Translations under genes and position numbers: made by a program
The notes under the pieces: generated by a model
Database searches by the model: none
The model's input: only the letters and a program-made list of their open reading frames with translations
Told to the model about the DNA's origin: nothing
Origin: Pseudoalteromonas luteoviolacea S2607
Lineage (GTDB): Bacteria; Pseudomonadota; Gammaproteobacteria; Enterobacterales; Alteromonadaceae
Assembly (NCBI RefSeq): GCF_001625575.1
Contig: NZ_AUXV01000072.1
Span: forward strand, 1 to 64,000
DNA: 64,000 bases
Reading direction: 5' to 3'
In this document: in pieces, positions 40,624-50,344 of the stretch
Numbering within the stretch: position 1 is the first letter of the stretch
Layout: every line of letters starts with the position of its first letter

Positions 40624-42546
40624 CTAAAGACCTTTCGGTAGTAAATCTAAAAAATAATTTGGCTCTATTTTAACTGCTTTTGCAGTAATTGCTGCTCTGC
40701 TTTTCTGTTTTTTTAGCATTTTTTCGCGAACCATCTCAAAATGCTGAGACGAAAAGTAACTATCTGGTGTATGAGATAACAACCAATCTATCCAATAACT
40801 TAAATCAGACTCACAACTTTGGAGAATTTGACATGTCTCTAACAGCTGTGAAATACACTGGCCAACATCTAGGCTATACAAGCTAACGGGTAATTTCTTC
40901 ACCATCACGTGCTTGTCTTTAAATAGCAATTCAAAACCTAACAAGGTTAGCCAAGAGCTTTCCTGTTGTAATAGCTGCGCTTCGTCAGCGCTTTGGTTTA
41001 CCCGTACGGGCAGTAAAAGCGCTTTACCCAGCAAAGTGCCATCAGATTCAATTTGCTCCTGCCATAGCGGTTTTAAACCATACCGACCATGCGTTAACAA
41101 CAACTGCTGTGACTCTTGTAACAAAATGGCACCTTGCGGGAGCGCCATCCATTGTGTTTGGACAACCGATTCGCCCCCTGACTCCAAGCTCTGATTCGAG
41201 TCCAGCTGACGCGCTTGCTGCACGACTGAGGCATTCGATTTTTCTTGGTTAAACGCTTGGTAGAGCTGGTTTACATTAACCTTCTTTTGCTGAGTCGGCG
41301 CTGAACTATAATCTCGACTAGACCCTGTAGAGCGACTAGCTGAATACGACGGTTGGCTTGTTGAGACACTTCTGGCAGTGTGTTGTTCTAATGGTCTATC
41401 AAAATTCACCGGTTCCTTTATCTGCGTATCACTTTCGCGCAGGGGCGTTCGATAATCTTGATGAATCACCTGCTGTTCCAATGGAATGGCAACTTCCAGC
41501 TGATTAGCCGATTCAACGTGCGATGGCTCAGGTGTTAACGCAGGCTCAAGAAAATTGGCATTGCAGGGCTCCACAACTTGTTTAATTGCTTGCACAATAA
41601 AATCATGTACAAGTCGCGCTTGGTGAAATCTGACTTCATGCTTTGCTGGGTGTACATTGACATCTACTTGCTTGGGATCAAGGTTCAGATAAATCACAAA
41701 CCCCGGTGTTTCTTGGCTCCCTGTGGCCTCTTCAAATGCCTGACGAATCGCGTGTAGGATCAATTTATCACGCATCATTCGACCATTCACATAGGTGTAT
41801 TGTGGCTGAGTATTGCTACCTAAAGGCAAGACCCATCCATAAAGCTCTAACCCCTCATAACCCGATTCAATAAAGCTTGCTTCGCGTTGGAACACCCGTC
41901 CGGCAACATGAGCGACACGTTCAATACTACGCGGGTCAGATTGCGCTCGGAACTGGCGAACCACTTTTTGATTGTGGGTCAAGGTGATCGCAACATCAAA
42001 CCGGCTCAATGCAATGCGCTTAACAAGTTCATCAATATGGCTAAACTCTGTTTTCTCTGTGCGGAGAAACTTTCGTCTCGCCGGCGTATTAAAAAATAAG
42101 TCTTTTACTTCTATTGTTGTACCATCGGGATGCGCTGTAGGCTGAACCTGAACCGCCATATCTCGACCTTCAGCACAAGCTTGCCAAGCTGTGTCTTGAG
42201 ATTTTGGTTTTGAACTCAGAGTCAATCTAGACACCGAACTAATCGACGCCAAAGCTTCCCCTCTAAATCCCAGAGAGGCAATTGCTTCTAAGTCATCTAG
42301 GTTTTTAAGTTTGCTGGTAGCATGGCGAGACAGTGCTAAAGCGAGCTCATCTTTGACGATGCCATGGCCGTTATCTCGAATGCGAATAAGTTTATGACCA
42401 CCCCGCTCTATATCGATTTGGATTCGTGTCGCGCCAGCGTCAATGCTATTTTCAACCAACTCTTTAACCACAGAGGCAGGCCGTTCAACTACTTCGCCTG
42501 CTGCAATTTGGTTAGCCAGACGAGCTGGTAATATCTCTATAGCCAT
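40624..42546 (-). CDS. mutL: DNA mismatch repair protein MutL
   Basis: 640 residues. N-terminal GHKL ATPase (IAAGEVVERPASVVKELVEN, SIDAGATRI, GFRGEALASI), a long Ser/Gln-rich linker (about 340-450) and a C-terminal dimerisation domain. No DQHAxxE endonuclease motif is seen, as expected in MutH-using bacteria. Four bases after amiB. Confidence 0.97.
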   Translation of the reverse strand: MAIEILPARLANQIAAGEVVERPASVVKELVENSIDAGATRIQIDIERGGHKLIRIRDNGHGIVKDELALALSRHATSKLKNLDDLEAIASLGFRGEALASISSVSRLTLSSKPKSQDTAWQACAEGRDMAVQVQPTAHPDGTTIEVKDLFFNTPARRKFLRTEKTEFSHIDELVKRIALSRFDVAITLTHNQKVVRQFRAQSDPRSIERVAHVAGRVFQREASFIESGYEGLELYGWVLPLGSNTQPQYTYVNGRMMRDKLILHAIRQAFEEATGSQETPGFVIYLNLDPKQVDVNVHPAKHEVRFHQARLVHDFIVQAIKQVVEPCNANFLEPALTPEPSHVESANQLEVAIPLEQQVIHQDYRTPLRESDTQIKEPVNFDRPLEQHTARSVSTSQPSYSASRSTGSSRDYSSAPTQQKKVNVNQLYQAFNQEKSNASVVQQARQLDSNQSLESGGESVVQTQWMALPQGAILLQESQQLLLTHGRYGLKPLWQEQIESDGTLLGKALLLPVRVNQSADEAQLLQQESSWLTLLGFELLFKDKHVMVKKLPVSLYSLDVGQCISQLLETCQILQSCESDLSYWIDWLLSHTPDSYFSSQHFEMVREKMLKKQKSRAAITAKAVKIEPNYFLDLLPKGL

Positions 42547-42550
42547 AAAT

Positions 42551-43891
42551 TTAAGCCTTGGGTATGGTCAATACTTGACCTATATATAACGTATTGTTCT
42601 TAAGTCGATTGAGTTTCTTCAGAGCCGATACAGTCGTACCATAACGCGCAGCCAACAAACTTAAAGACTCCCCACGCTTAACTTTGTGATGACGCGGCGT
42701 CTTTTCTTTTAATCTTGCAAAAAGAGAATCATCTGGCGGATTCTGCTTGTAATACCGTTTTATAGACACAAAAACAGCATTGGCCAAGCGCTGCTGATGG
42801 TACGCCGTTTTAAGTTGTCTTTCTTCTTGTGGGTTAGAAATAAACCCAGTTTCTACTAAGATAGACGGAATATCTGGAGACTTCAAAACGCCAAAATTTG
42901 CTGCTTGGGGGCGCTTTTTGTGCAATTTTGCAACCTTTTTCAGCTCAGTTACAACCTCTTCAGCGACCTGAAAACCGGTTTTCATCGAGTGGTCCATCGA
43001 CATATCCAACAAGGCTTTTGCTAAGTATTTTTCATTTTCAGTGTCTTTGATAACCCCTGCAGCTCCACCGAGCAGCTGAGATTGCTTTTCTTTATTCTCC
43101 AGCCATTTACCTATTTCTGAATTCGCCCTACGTAAGGATAAAGTCCAAACAGATGCACCTCTTGGTTGTGGACTTGAAAATGCATCTGCGTGAATAGAAA
43201 CAAAGAAATCCGCGCGCCGCTTTCTCGCCTTAGCGGTTCGTGTATTTAACTTTAGAAAGTAATCTCCACCTCGTGTAAGCTCTGCTGACATACCAGGTTC
43301 TTTGTCGATGAGCTTAGCTAGACGTTTCGCGATTTGTAAGGTGATATGCTTTTCATACGTTCCTGACGGACCTATCGAGCCTGGATCTTGACCACCGTGT
43401 CCGGCATCAATTGCAATCACAATATCTCTATCACGTTTTAATTCACGCTTTTTGTTGTTTGTTTTTGATGTTGTAACTTTCTTTTGTCCATATAAGTCAA
43501 CCACTAACCTATTTGAACTAGACCCAGTCGGTGCCAGTGCAAAGATCACAGGTTTAGTTGGCCTATTCAATTCAAAAACAACACGCGTGCTACTTTTCTT
43601 CTTAGGCGAACTGTAACGGATTTTGCTAATTACTCGATGACTTTTTGGAATACTAGGTAGCTTTGGCAACTTTTTTGTGTTTTCAAAATCAACCACTAAC
43701 CTCAGTGGTTTTTGCAAAACAAAATAGCTGAACTCTGGTTTTTTAGATAAATCAAATACCACGCGCGTACTTTCGGCGGATGGCCTAATACGCACATTGT
43801 TGATGGCATTTTTAGCAAACGTTTCTGCTGCAAAGACCAGCAGCACTAACATTATTATTATATTTAGGTATTTACTCTGTGCACTACGCAT
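42551..43891 (-). CDS. amiB: N-acetylmuramoyl-L-alanine amidase AmiB with AMIN and LysM domains
   Basis: 446 residues. Signal peptide to about residue 26 (AETFA), AMIN domain for septal/cell-wall targeting (INNVRIRPSAESTRVVFDL), zinc amidase_3 domain (AIDAGHGGQDPG with ligand His, SIHADAF, VETGFISNPQEE) and one C-terminal LysM (HHKVKRGESLSLLAARYG). Cuts septal peptidoglycan in daughter-cell separation, normally activated by EnvC. Overlaps tsaE by eight bases. Confidence 0.94.
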   Translation of the reverse strand: MRSAQSKYLNIIIMLVLLVFAAETFAKNAINNVRIRPSAESTRVVFDLSKKPEFSYFVLQKPLRLVVDFENTKKLPKLPSIPKSHRVISKIRYSSPKKKSSTRVVFELNRPTKPVIFALAPTGSSSNRLVVDLYGQKKVTTSKTNNKKRELKRDRDIVIAIDAGHGGQDPGSIGPSGTYEKHITLQIAKRLAKLIDKEPGMSAELTRGGDYFLKLNTRTAKARKRRADFFVSIHADAFSSPQPRGASVWTLSLRRANSEIGKWLENKEKQSQLLGGAAGVIKDTENEKYLAKALLDMSMDHSMKTGFQVAEEVVTELKKVAKLHKKRPQAANFGVLKSPDIPSILVETGFISNPQEERQLKTAYHQQRLANAVFVSIKRYYKQNPPDDSLFARLKEKTPRHHKVKRGESLSLLAARYGTTVSALKKLNRLKNNTLYIGQVLTIPKA

Positions 43892-44360
43892 AACTACTTA
43901 TAGTTGCTAATATTTGCTTTCCTCGTTCACTGTGCGCTTCTAGAGATGCACTTCTTGCCTCTCCTTCATACGCTAAGTAAACGTCTATGTCCGGGTTTGG
44001 AATATATCCCTGCCCTTTTTCAGGCCACTCTACTATACACACAGCTTGAGTAGAAAAGTAATCTCGAATCCCCATAAACTCTAATTCTTCTGGGTCACCT
44101 AAACGATATAAATCAAAATGATATACCGACTTCGTCGCTAACTCATATGGTTCAACAAGTGTGTAAGTTGGACTTTTAACGTTACCAACATGGCCAAGAC
44201 CTTGTACCAAACCTCTCGTCATTGTGGTTTTACCTGCACCCAAGTCTCCGTGCATGTAAAAAACAGCGCCCTCACAAATTGCCAACGCTAATTGCTGACC
44301 GAGCGCAATTGTTGCGTCTTCATCTGCCAGTGAAAGCTGTAAAGTACTGTTTTGGCTCAT
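43884..44360 (-). CDS. tsaE: tRNA threonylcarbamoyladenosine ATPase TsaE
   Basis: 158 residues. Walker A GDLGAGKTTMTRGL, then SPTYTLVEPY and HFDLYRLGDPEELEFMG; works with TsaB/TsaD in t6A37 formation. Overlaps nnrD by four bases (ATGA), showing translational coupling. Confidence 0.96.
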   Translation of the reverse strand: MSQNSTLQLSLADEDATIALGQQLALAICEGAVFYMHGDLGAGKTTMTRGLVQGLGHVGNVKSPTYTLVEPYELATKSVYHFDLYRLGDPEELEFMGIRDYFSTQAVCIVEWPEKGQGYIPNPDIDVYLAYEGEARSASLEAHSERGKQILATISSYA

Positions 44361-45844
44361 CCCATAATACCTCTAATATGGACAAATAAATCACTCGCAA
44401 GTAGTCCTAGTTGACCATCACGAGCGGCTTGTTCAGCCGCAAGACCATGAATATACACACCAAGAGTGGCCGCTTCAAACCTATTCAAGCCTTGTGCCAA
44501 TAAACCCGCAATTATACCAGATAATACATCCCCCATCCCAGCACTCGCCATCGCTTCTGAGCCTGAGCGGTTAATGTTTATCCGTTTTCCATCCACAATT
44601 AAGCTCCCGGGGCCTTTCAATACGATACAAGCAGCATACTGCTTACTTAACATCTCTGCCAAATCAAAGCGTTTTTCAGTATTAATTGTGTGATCGTCTA
44701 AAAGGCGTTTGGCTTCCCCTAAGTGTGGCGTTAAAATTGCGCGATGCCAAGGAAGATGACTTTGTGCAAGTAAATTGAGCCCATCAGCGTCACATACCAC
44801 AGCTCCTTTAAACTTTTTCACAGCTGAAAACATTTTTCGCGCCCAAGCATCTTGTCCTAAACCTGGTCCTATTACAACAACATCTGCTTTGGCCAACAGA
44901 GCCTCTAGTTCAGCAACCACAGAGACACCGTGCACCATTAATTCATATCGCCCTTGCAAAACACTGGCTTGATTGTCGGGATGAGTCGCGACAGAAACTA
45001 ATCCCGCACCGGTTCTTAAGCAGGCTTCAGCCGCCAGTCTAATTGCGCCAGCCATCCCCTTACCACCGCCCACAAGTAATACATGCCCACACTGATTTTT
45101 ATAGCTATCAGGCGCTCTTTGCGGGCGAAGAGAACGGAGGTATTTACCACCTGGGTAACAACAGTTTGTATGAGATAAGTCACCAAAGGCATCTGCGATA
45201 CCAAGATCTGCAAGTAGCACTTCTCCACTATAACTTGGTGCAACCCCCGTCAACATCCCTTGTTTGAGCGCAATAAAAGTTAATGTTGTGTCAGCGTGAA
45301 AAGCTCCCTCTGTCACCTCCGATGTGGTGCCATTGACGCCACTTGGAATATCCACCGCTAACTTCCACGCCTTACTTGAGTTGTACTCTGAAAAGGCTTC
45401 TTTTACATGTGCTGGTAATTCACCACGAAAACCCGTCCCAAACACCGCATCGACAATAGCATCGTATTTTTTTTCTGAGCAAGATCTCAATGCAACGACT
45501 TTTCCACCACTGCGACCAAACAACTGATATGCCTCTGCCGCGTCACCTGTTAACAAGGTCGGCTCAAATAAAGCGCAAACAGTCACGTTAATTTGTGCAT
45601 GTAAGCAGCGATTTGCCAACATGAATCCATCACCTGCATTATTACCTTTGCCAGTAAATATGAGGATATTCTTGACTGCTTTGTTACGAACCAATTCGTA
45701 TAAAGCATGACCTGCTCTTTGCATTAACTCTCTGAGCGTTGTGCCAGAATTTAGCGCGGCTTGCTCCTCATGGAGCTTAACTTCTTGGGCGCAGTAAGCA
45801 ATTTGTGGTAAATTATGTGTGTATTGACCTTGCAAAATAGACAT
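44357..45844 (-). CDS. nnr: Bifunctional NAD(P)H-hydrate epimerase/dehydratase
   Basis: 495 residues. N-terminal epimerase (NnrE; ILIFTGKGNNAGDGFMLANR) and C-terminal ADP-dependent dehydratase (NnrD; VLLVGGGKGMAGAIRLAAEA, VVIGPGLGQDAW, EAMASAGMGDVLSGIIAG). Repairs damaged NAD(P)H hydrates. First gene of the superoperon; its start lies next to the divergent queG start. Confidence 0.95.
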   Translation of the reverse strand: MSILQGQYTHNLPQIAYCAQEVKLHEEQAALNSGTTLRELMQRAGHALYELVRNKAVKNILIFTGKGNNAGDGFMLANRCLHAQINVTVCALFEPTLLTGDAAEAYQLFGRSGGKVVALRSCSEKKYDAIVDAVFGTGFRGELPAHVKEAFSEYNSSKAWKLAVDIPSGVNGTTSEVTEGAFHADTTLTFIALKQGMLTGVAPSYSGEVLLADLGIADAFGDLSHTNCCYPGGKYLRSLRPQRAPDSYKNQCGHVLLVGGGKGMAGAIRLAAEACLRTGAGLVSVATHPDNQASVLQGRYELMVHGVSVVAELEALLAKADVVVIGPGLGQDAWARKMFSAVKKFKGAVVCDADGLNLLAQSHLPWHRAILTPHLGEAKRLLDDHTINTEKRFDLAEMLSKQYAACIVLKGPGSLIVDGKRININRSGSEAMASAGMGDVLSGIIAGLLAQGLNRFEAATLGVYIHGLAAEQAARDGQLGLLASDLFVHIRGIMG

Positions 45845-45847
45845 TCC

Positions 45848-46984
45848 GTGGATAAAGCTAGACCTACTATTAACTATACTGAACTTGCAGAAAAAATTAA
45901 GTATTGGGGCAAAGAATTAGGCTTTGCTGAGGTAGGTATCAGTGATATTGACTTGAGCGAGCATGAAAACCAACTTCAAAGATGGCTCGACTTAGGGTAT
46001 CACGGCGAAATGGAATATATGGCCGCACATGGCATGAAGCGTGCCCGTCCGGCAGAGTTGGTGCCTGATACAAAAAGTATTGTGTCGGTCAAAATGAACT
46101 ACCTACCGCCTGATGCCAGCTTTGCTAGAGCCCTTAAAAATAGCACAACAGCATACATTAGCCGCTATGCCTTAGGACGAGATTATCACAAGGTATTGAG
46201 AAATAGGCTAAAAAAACTAGGCCAACGTATTGAACAAGAGGTTGGCCAATATGGGTTTCGCCCATTTGTTGACTCAGCGCCCGTTTTAGAGCGGCAAATT
46301 GCCGAAAAGGCAGGCCTAGGTTGGCGAGGTAAAAACAGCTTACTTATTCATAAGCAAGCTGGCTCATGGTTTTTTCTTGGTGAGTTATTTGTCGATCTCC
46401 CTTTGCCTGCAGACGACATTAAGGTAGAAGAAGGCTGTGGCAAATGTAATGCTTGTATTAGTTTGTGCCCAACAGGCGCCATTGTCGAACCTTATGTCGT
46501 CGATGCAAGACGGTGTATTTCATACCTAACCATTGAACTACAAGGCGCTATCCCCGAAGAATTTCGCCCATTACTCGGTAATAGAATTTACGGTTGCGAC
46601 GACTGTCAACTCGTTTGTCCTTGGAATCGATTTGGTCAACTCACTGAAGAAGCCGACTTTCATCCCCGAAAAACAATCAAAGATAGAGAGATGCTTGAGC
46701 TATTCGCGTGGGATGAGAGTACCTTTTTAAAAAATACCGAGGGCAGCCCTATAAGGCGAATCGGGCACGAACGCTGGCTTAGAAACCTTGCCGTGGGTTT
46801 GGGTAATGCTGACTTTAATGACAACATCATACGTGCGCTTTCAGACAAGTTGCAATCAGCCTCATCATTGGTTGCAGAGCACATTCAGTGGGCAATTACA
46901 CAACAAAAACAAAAACAGCAAGATGAGCGAAAAAAGGCAAGACTCATTCGTATCATTGAAAAAGGCTTACCTCGTGACGCCTAG
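45848..46984 (+). CDS. queG: Epoxyqueuosine reductase QueG
   Basis: About 378 residues. Cobalamin- and Fe-S-dependent last step of queuosine synthesis in tRNA. Two [4Fe-4S] sites: CGKCNACISLCP and CDDCQLVCP; also RPFVDSAPVLERQIAEKAGLGWRGK and the HEAT-like C-terminus ending EKGLPRDA as in E. coli. Start uncertain: GTG 45848 gives the family length, ATG 45815 would add 11 residues and overlap nnr; neither has a strong ribosome site. Confidence 0.93.
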   Translation: MDKARPTINYTELAEKIKYWGKELGFAEVGISDIDLSEHENQLQRWLDLGYHGEMEYMAAHGMKRARPAELVPDTKSIVSVKMNYLPPDASFARALKNSTTAYISRYALGRDYHKVLRNRLKKLGQRIEQEVGQYGFRPFVDSAPVLERQIAEKAGLGWRGKNSLLIHKQAGSWFFLGELFVDLPLPADDIKVEEGCGKCNACISLCPTGAIVEPYVVDARRCISYLTIELQGAIPEEFRPLLGNRIYGCDDCQLVCPWNRFGQLTEEADFHPRKTIKDREMLELFAWDESTFLKNTEGSPIRRIGHERWLRNLAVGLGNADFNDNIIRALSDKLQSASSLVAEHIQWAITQQKQKQQDERKKARLIRIIEKGLPRDA

Positions 46985-47006
46985 CTTAATTATGCGTGGC
47001 GTCTTT
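46976..47006 (+). terminator. Possible terminator after queG
   Basis: GACGCC and GGCGTC arms around a 16-base loop, followed by TTTATT. It overlaps the queG stop codon; moderate strength. Confidence 0.45.
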
Positions 47007-48128
47007 ATTCGTTAACAAACACAAGTCGTTTTCAATTTCTGAAAACGCCTCCTTAACTTGAGAAATGGCTTCTTCTCTCGCAACTGAACTTTGAATAGCC
47101 TCATCGATATGACGAAAAATAAACACTTCTTGGTCCTCATCGAGCCCCATAGTTGGGATCCGAGATTCAAATAGTTCTTGTAGCCTCTTAAATATCGCCT
47201 CGTTTTGAGAGCGATTATTGTTAAGCATGGATAACAATCCAGTAAACTTACTGTGGATTGTCTTTATCGCTCCGTTCAATTCAGACTGTTGGCTGATAAG
47301 TTGGTTCTTTGTCAAAATGGACATCAACTGCTGCTCAGTAACACTGACTATAAAGCATATGTGGTCTCGTATGCGCCCGTGTTTATCTGGATCTTCAGAT
47401 GGCATATTCAAAATCAGTACGCTGAGTAATTCATAGTTAACCAGAATTCGGCTGGTAAACTCATGAAGCCGCCCTTTTGAGTGAAGAATTTCAAAAAGCT
47501 CAATTACAATTGGCGAACACATCCCTGTTGAGGCGAAATGCAACCTATCGCTGTCTACGCGCATCTCAATATTGCAACTCAAACCAAAGTTGGCCAAACA
47601 ACTTATCAAGGCATCGGCGAGCTCAGACACGTCTTGAATCGCACCAACCTGCTCAACAAAATTGACAATTTGTCCCATTTCGCTGCTTGTCGCCATTGCA
47701 CTAAATGCGGTAGTCGTAGCATCTTCAACTTGCTGCTCTAAAATGTCTTTTTCTAACAACATTTGCCCTAAATGCAGTAACTTTGCTTTGAGTTCACTAT
47801 GTCCAAAAGGCTTAACAATGTAATCTTCGGCACCGACAGAATATCCCTCCATGCGCTCTTCTACAGACCCTCTCGCTGATACGAACATGACGATAATATG
47901 CTGCAATTTGGGGTCAGCTTTGATGGCTTTACACACCTCATAACCACTCATTTGCGGCATACTCACATCAAGTAGAATAACTTGAGGGTCAAAATCCCCG
48001 ACAATTTCTAAACACTCATGCCCACTTGTCGCTGTTTGCACTTCGAAATCGAGGTCTTCAAGTATTTCTTCGATGATTTCAAGATTAAAGGGTTCGTCAT
48101 CCACAGCCAAAATTCGTTGTAATGCCAT
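46986..48128 (-). CDS. Response regulator with uncharacterised output region
   Basis: 380 residues. Receiver domain 1-125 with DDE (10-12), phosphoacceptor Asp54 in ILLDVSMPQMSG and the Lys of EDYIVKPFG. The remaining 255 residues contain a helix (LEQQVEDATTTAFSAMATSS), a possible GAF-like or ligand-like segment (LGLSC-type: CLANFGLSCNIEMRVDSDRL) and a long C-terminal helical stretch. There is no helix-turn-helix, GGDEF, EAL, HD-GYP or PP2C motif. It follows the hybrid kinase by 59 bases, so they likely form a pair. Confidence 0.82.
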   Translation of the reverse strand: MALQRILAVDDEPFNLEIIEEILEDLDFEVQTATSGHECLEIVGDFDPQVILLDVSMPQMSGYEVCKAIKADPKLQHIIVMFVSARGSVEERMEGYSVGAEDYIVKPFGHSELKAKLLHLGQMLLEKDILEQQVEDATTTAFSAMATSSEMGQIVNFVEQVGAIQDVSELADALISCLANFGLSCNIEMRVDSDRLHFASTGMCSPIVIELFEILHSKGRLHEFTSRILVNYELLSVLILNMPSEDPDKHGRIRDHICFIVSVTEQQLMSILTKNQLISQQSELNGAIKTIHSKFTGLLSMLNNNRSQNEAIFKRLQELFESRIPTMGLDEDQEVFIFRHIDEAIQSSVAREEAISQVKEAFSEIENDLCLLTNKDATHN

Positions 48129-48187
48129 CGCTAAATATCCTTTTGAGTTTTATTACTAATAGTTATAGACACTGATCCTACCTGTCG

Positions 48188-50140
48188 CTAGTTAGCCTTG
48201 CTTCTTGGCAGCTCAATAACAAATTCAGCTCCTCCAGAATCACTGTTTCGTGCATAAATGCACCCTTTGTGCAGCAAAATGAACTCCTTACAAATCGCAA
48301 GCCCTAACCCAGTGCCCCCTGCACCACTATTTGTTTTACTACTTTGCGCAAATTTATCAAAAATATGCTCAAGTTCATCGCTTGGAATCCCCACGCCTTG
48401 ATCACAAATTGTGAGGTACAACTTGCTATCATCCGCAGACAGATAAACTTGTACTTGGCTATTATCGGGGCTGAACTTTAAGGCATTACCAAGTAAATTG
48501 CGCACCACCTGTATCATCTGATCTCGGTCGCAGTAAATCACCAGACTTTTGTCATCCGCGTGTAAATTAATGGAGATACACTTTTCCATTGCCGAACCAG
48601 ACACATCTTCAATCCCCTCTTTGAGCAGCGAAACAAAGTTATTATCACTGGGGTTAAACGGAAATCTACCCGCATCTAACTTAGATAGATCAAGTAAATT
48701 GTTCAGTAGCATTAACAAGCGCTCGCCACTGGTCTCAATCCTTGAAAGATATTTATTTAACTTTTCTTTGGGGGCTTCTTGTGCCTTCAGTTTATCTAAC
48801 CCAAATCGTGCAAAACTCAAAATAGAGTGCATCGGCGTCCTTAATTCATGGGACATATTCGCTAAAAATTCAGATTTACTGATATTCGCCCTCTCTGCGG
48901 CATCCTTGGCAGACTGTAACTGATAAGTCCTCGCTTGCACTTCTGCCTCTAATACTTCCTTAGCTTCTTCCAGTAGCTGTTGCTTGCGTTTTAGATGCGC
49001 AACATTTTTGAAGATAGCTGCGAGCGCTATTTCTCCATGATGATCGATTTCAATAAAGGTGCCCATTAAAGGGATCGATAATCCGTCATTTCTCGGCAAC
49101 ACCAATTCACAATCAAAGTGACGCGCAATTAAACTCGTTTCTATGCAATTTTGTAACGCTTCAACAGACTGCTTTTCAAATAGGTTGAAAATAGAGTGCG
49201 CTTCTAACTCTTCGGCATTCAAGCCGAATAAGTTAAGGCAAGCATCATTTGCTTCTATGACATACCCCTTCAAATTAAAGAGCATAATTGGATCGGGAGT
49301 ATGCTTATAAATTACTCGCAGCAAACTATCTCGCTCGATCAGTGCATCAACGGTATCTTGCAACCTTTCTACTAATTCTTGATTGTGTCGCCTCAATAAT
49401 TCGGTTTGCCACAGCTTGTGTAGTGACTGCAGCAGTGCGTTTTCATCAACAGGTTTAGTCAGCACATCTTCAACGCCTTCTCGAATAGCTTTCAGCATGT
49501 CGACTTGGCTTTCACGCGATGTCATGAGTAAACAACGACAATTGACTTGAACTTGACGTACCAGTTCAAAGATGTCCAAGCCTGTTTCCCGCTCTAGATT
49601 GAAATCACAAATAAGTAAGTCAAATAGGCTGTGCTTTATCAGCTCCTCAACCTCTTTACCACTACTTGCTGTCTTCACATCCAATTGGGCACCGCGTAAA
49701 CTCACCGAGAGCTGTTTTAGTCTGCTGGGTAAATGATCAACCAGTAGTACTTTAGGCAGTAATAATTGCGCTTGTTCACCAATCTCTAAAACCCTTTCTA
49801 GTAGCCCGGTTATTTCTTTGTTGCCAAAAAAAGGGTAGATAACGATGGCATTAGATAGCACACGATTTAGTTGACTGAATGCACTTAGATGCTCTGAATT
49901 TTCGGGTTTGGGGGCTAAAAGAATAATCTTCTCATGCTGGCTGAGTAGCTCAAGGGTCTCGAAATATTCTTGTGGAATGCCATGAGCAATGGCAATGACA
50001 TCAAAATTAGAAAACGCGATATCAGCATCTAATGACTCATAGTGAATATGTTCAACTTCACTGCCTAATAGCTCAAATAGTACTTTAATGCGCATCGCTA
50101 AAACACTATTACTATCTATGATCAAAACCTTATTCGACAT
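48188..50140 (-). CDS. Histidine kinase with two N-terminal receiver domains and PAS
   Basis: 650 residues, cytoplasmic, no membrane helix. Order: pseudo-receiver 1-120 (the phospho-Asp position reads IAIAHG, no Asp), receiver 130-250 with Asp179 (LLICDFNL) and TKP Lys, PAS 270-385, coiled coil, HisKA with His431 (MSHELRTPMHSI) and HATPase with NLLGNALKFSP, DQGVGIP and GGTGLGLAICKEF. AGGA seven bases upstream supports ATG 50140. It probably phosphorylates the downstream regulator; the signal is unknown. Confidence 0.88.
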   Translation of the reverse strand: MSNKVLIIDSNSVLAMRIKVLFELLGSEVEHIHYESLDADIAFSNFDVIAIAHGIPQEYFETLELLSQHEKIILLAPKPENSEHLSAFSQLNRVLSNAIVIYPFFGNKEITGLLERVLEIGEQAQLLLPKVLLVDHLPSRLKQLSVSLRGAQLDVKTASSGKEVEELIKHSLFDLLICDFNLERETGLDIFELVRQVQVNCRCLLMTSRESQVDMLKAIREGVEDVLTKPVDENALLQSLHKLWQTELLRRHNQELVERLQDTVDALIERDSLLRVIYKHTPDPIMLFNLKGYVIEANDACLNLFGLNAEELEAHSIFNLFEKQSVEALQNCIETSLIARHFDCELVLPRNDGLSIPLMGTFIEIDHHGEIALAAIFKNVAHLKRKQQLLEEAKEVLEAEVQARTYQLQSAKDAAERANISKSEFLANMSHELRTPMHSILSFARFGLDKLKAQEAPKEKLNKYLSRIETSGERLLMLLNNLLDLSKLDAGRFPFNPSDNNFVSLLKEGIEDVSGSAMEKCISINLHADDKSLVIYCDRDQMIQVVRNLLGNALKFSPDNSQVQVYLSADDSKLYLTICDQGVGIPSDELEHIFDKFAQSSKTNSGAGGTGLGLAICKEFILLHKGCIYARNSDSGGAEFVIELPRSKAN

Positions 50141-50344
50141 AGCAACGTCCTGTATCCATAGTAAGATCCAGTGTAGTAGAAATAAATCAAAGCTAATAAA
50201 AATTTATTGCACCAAAGGACTCGACCAAGCTATTCATATTACGGCACAATGCTTAATATATAGGCGTACACTGCACGCACCAAAGGCTTCGGCTGAACTA
50301 TTTTTCTTTATCTACGTATAACTAATAAAAACACGGACTACACC

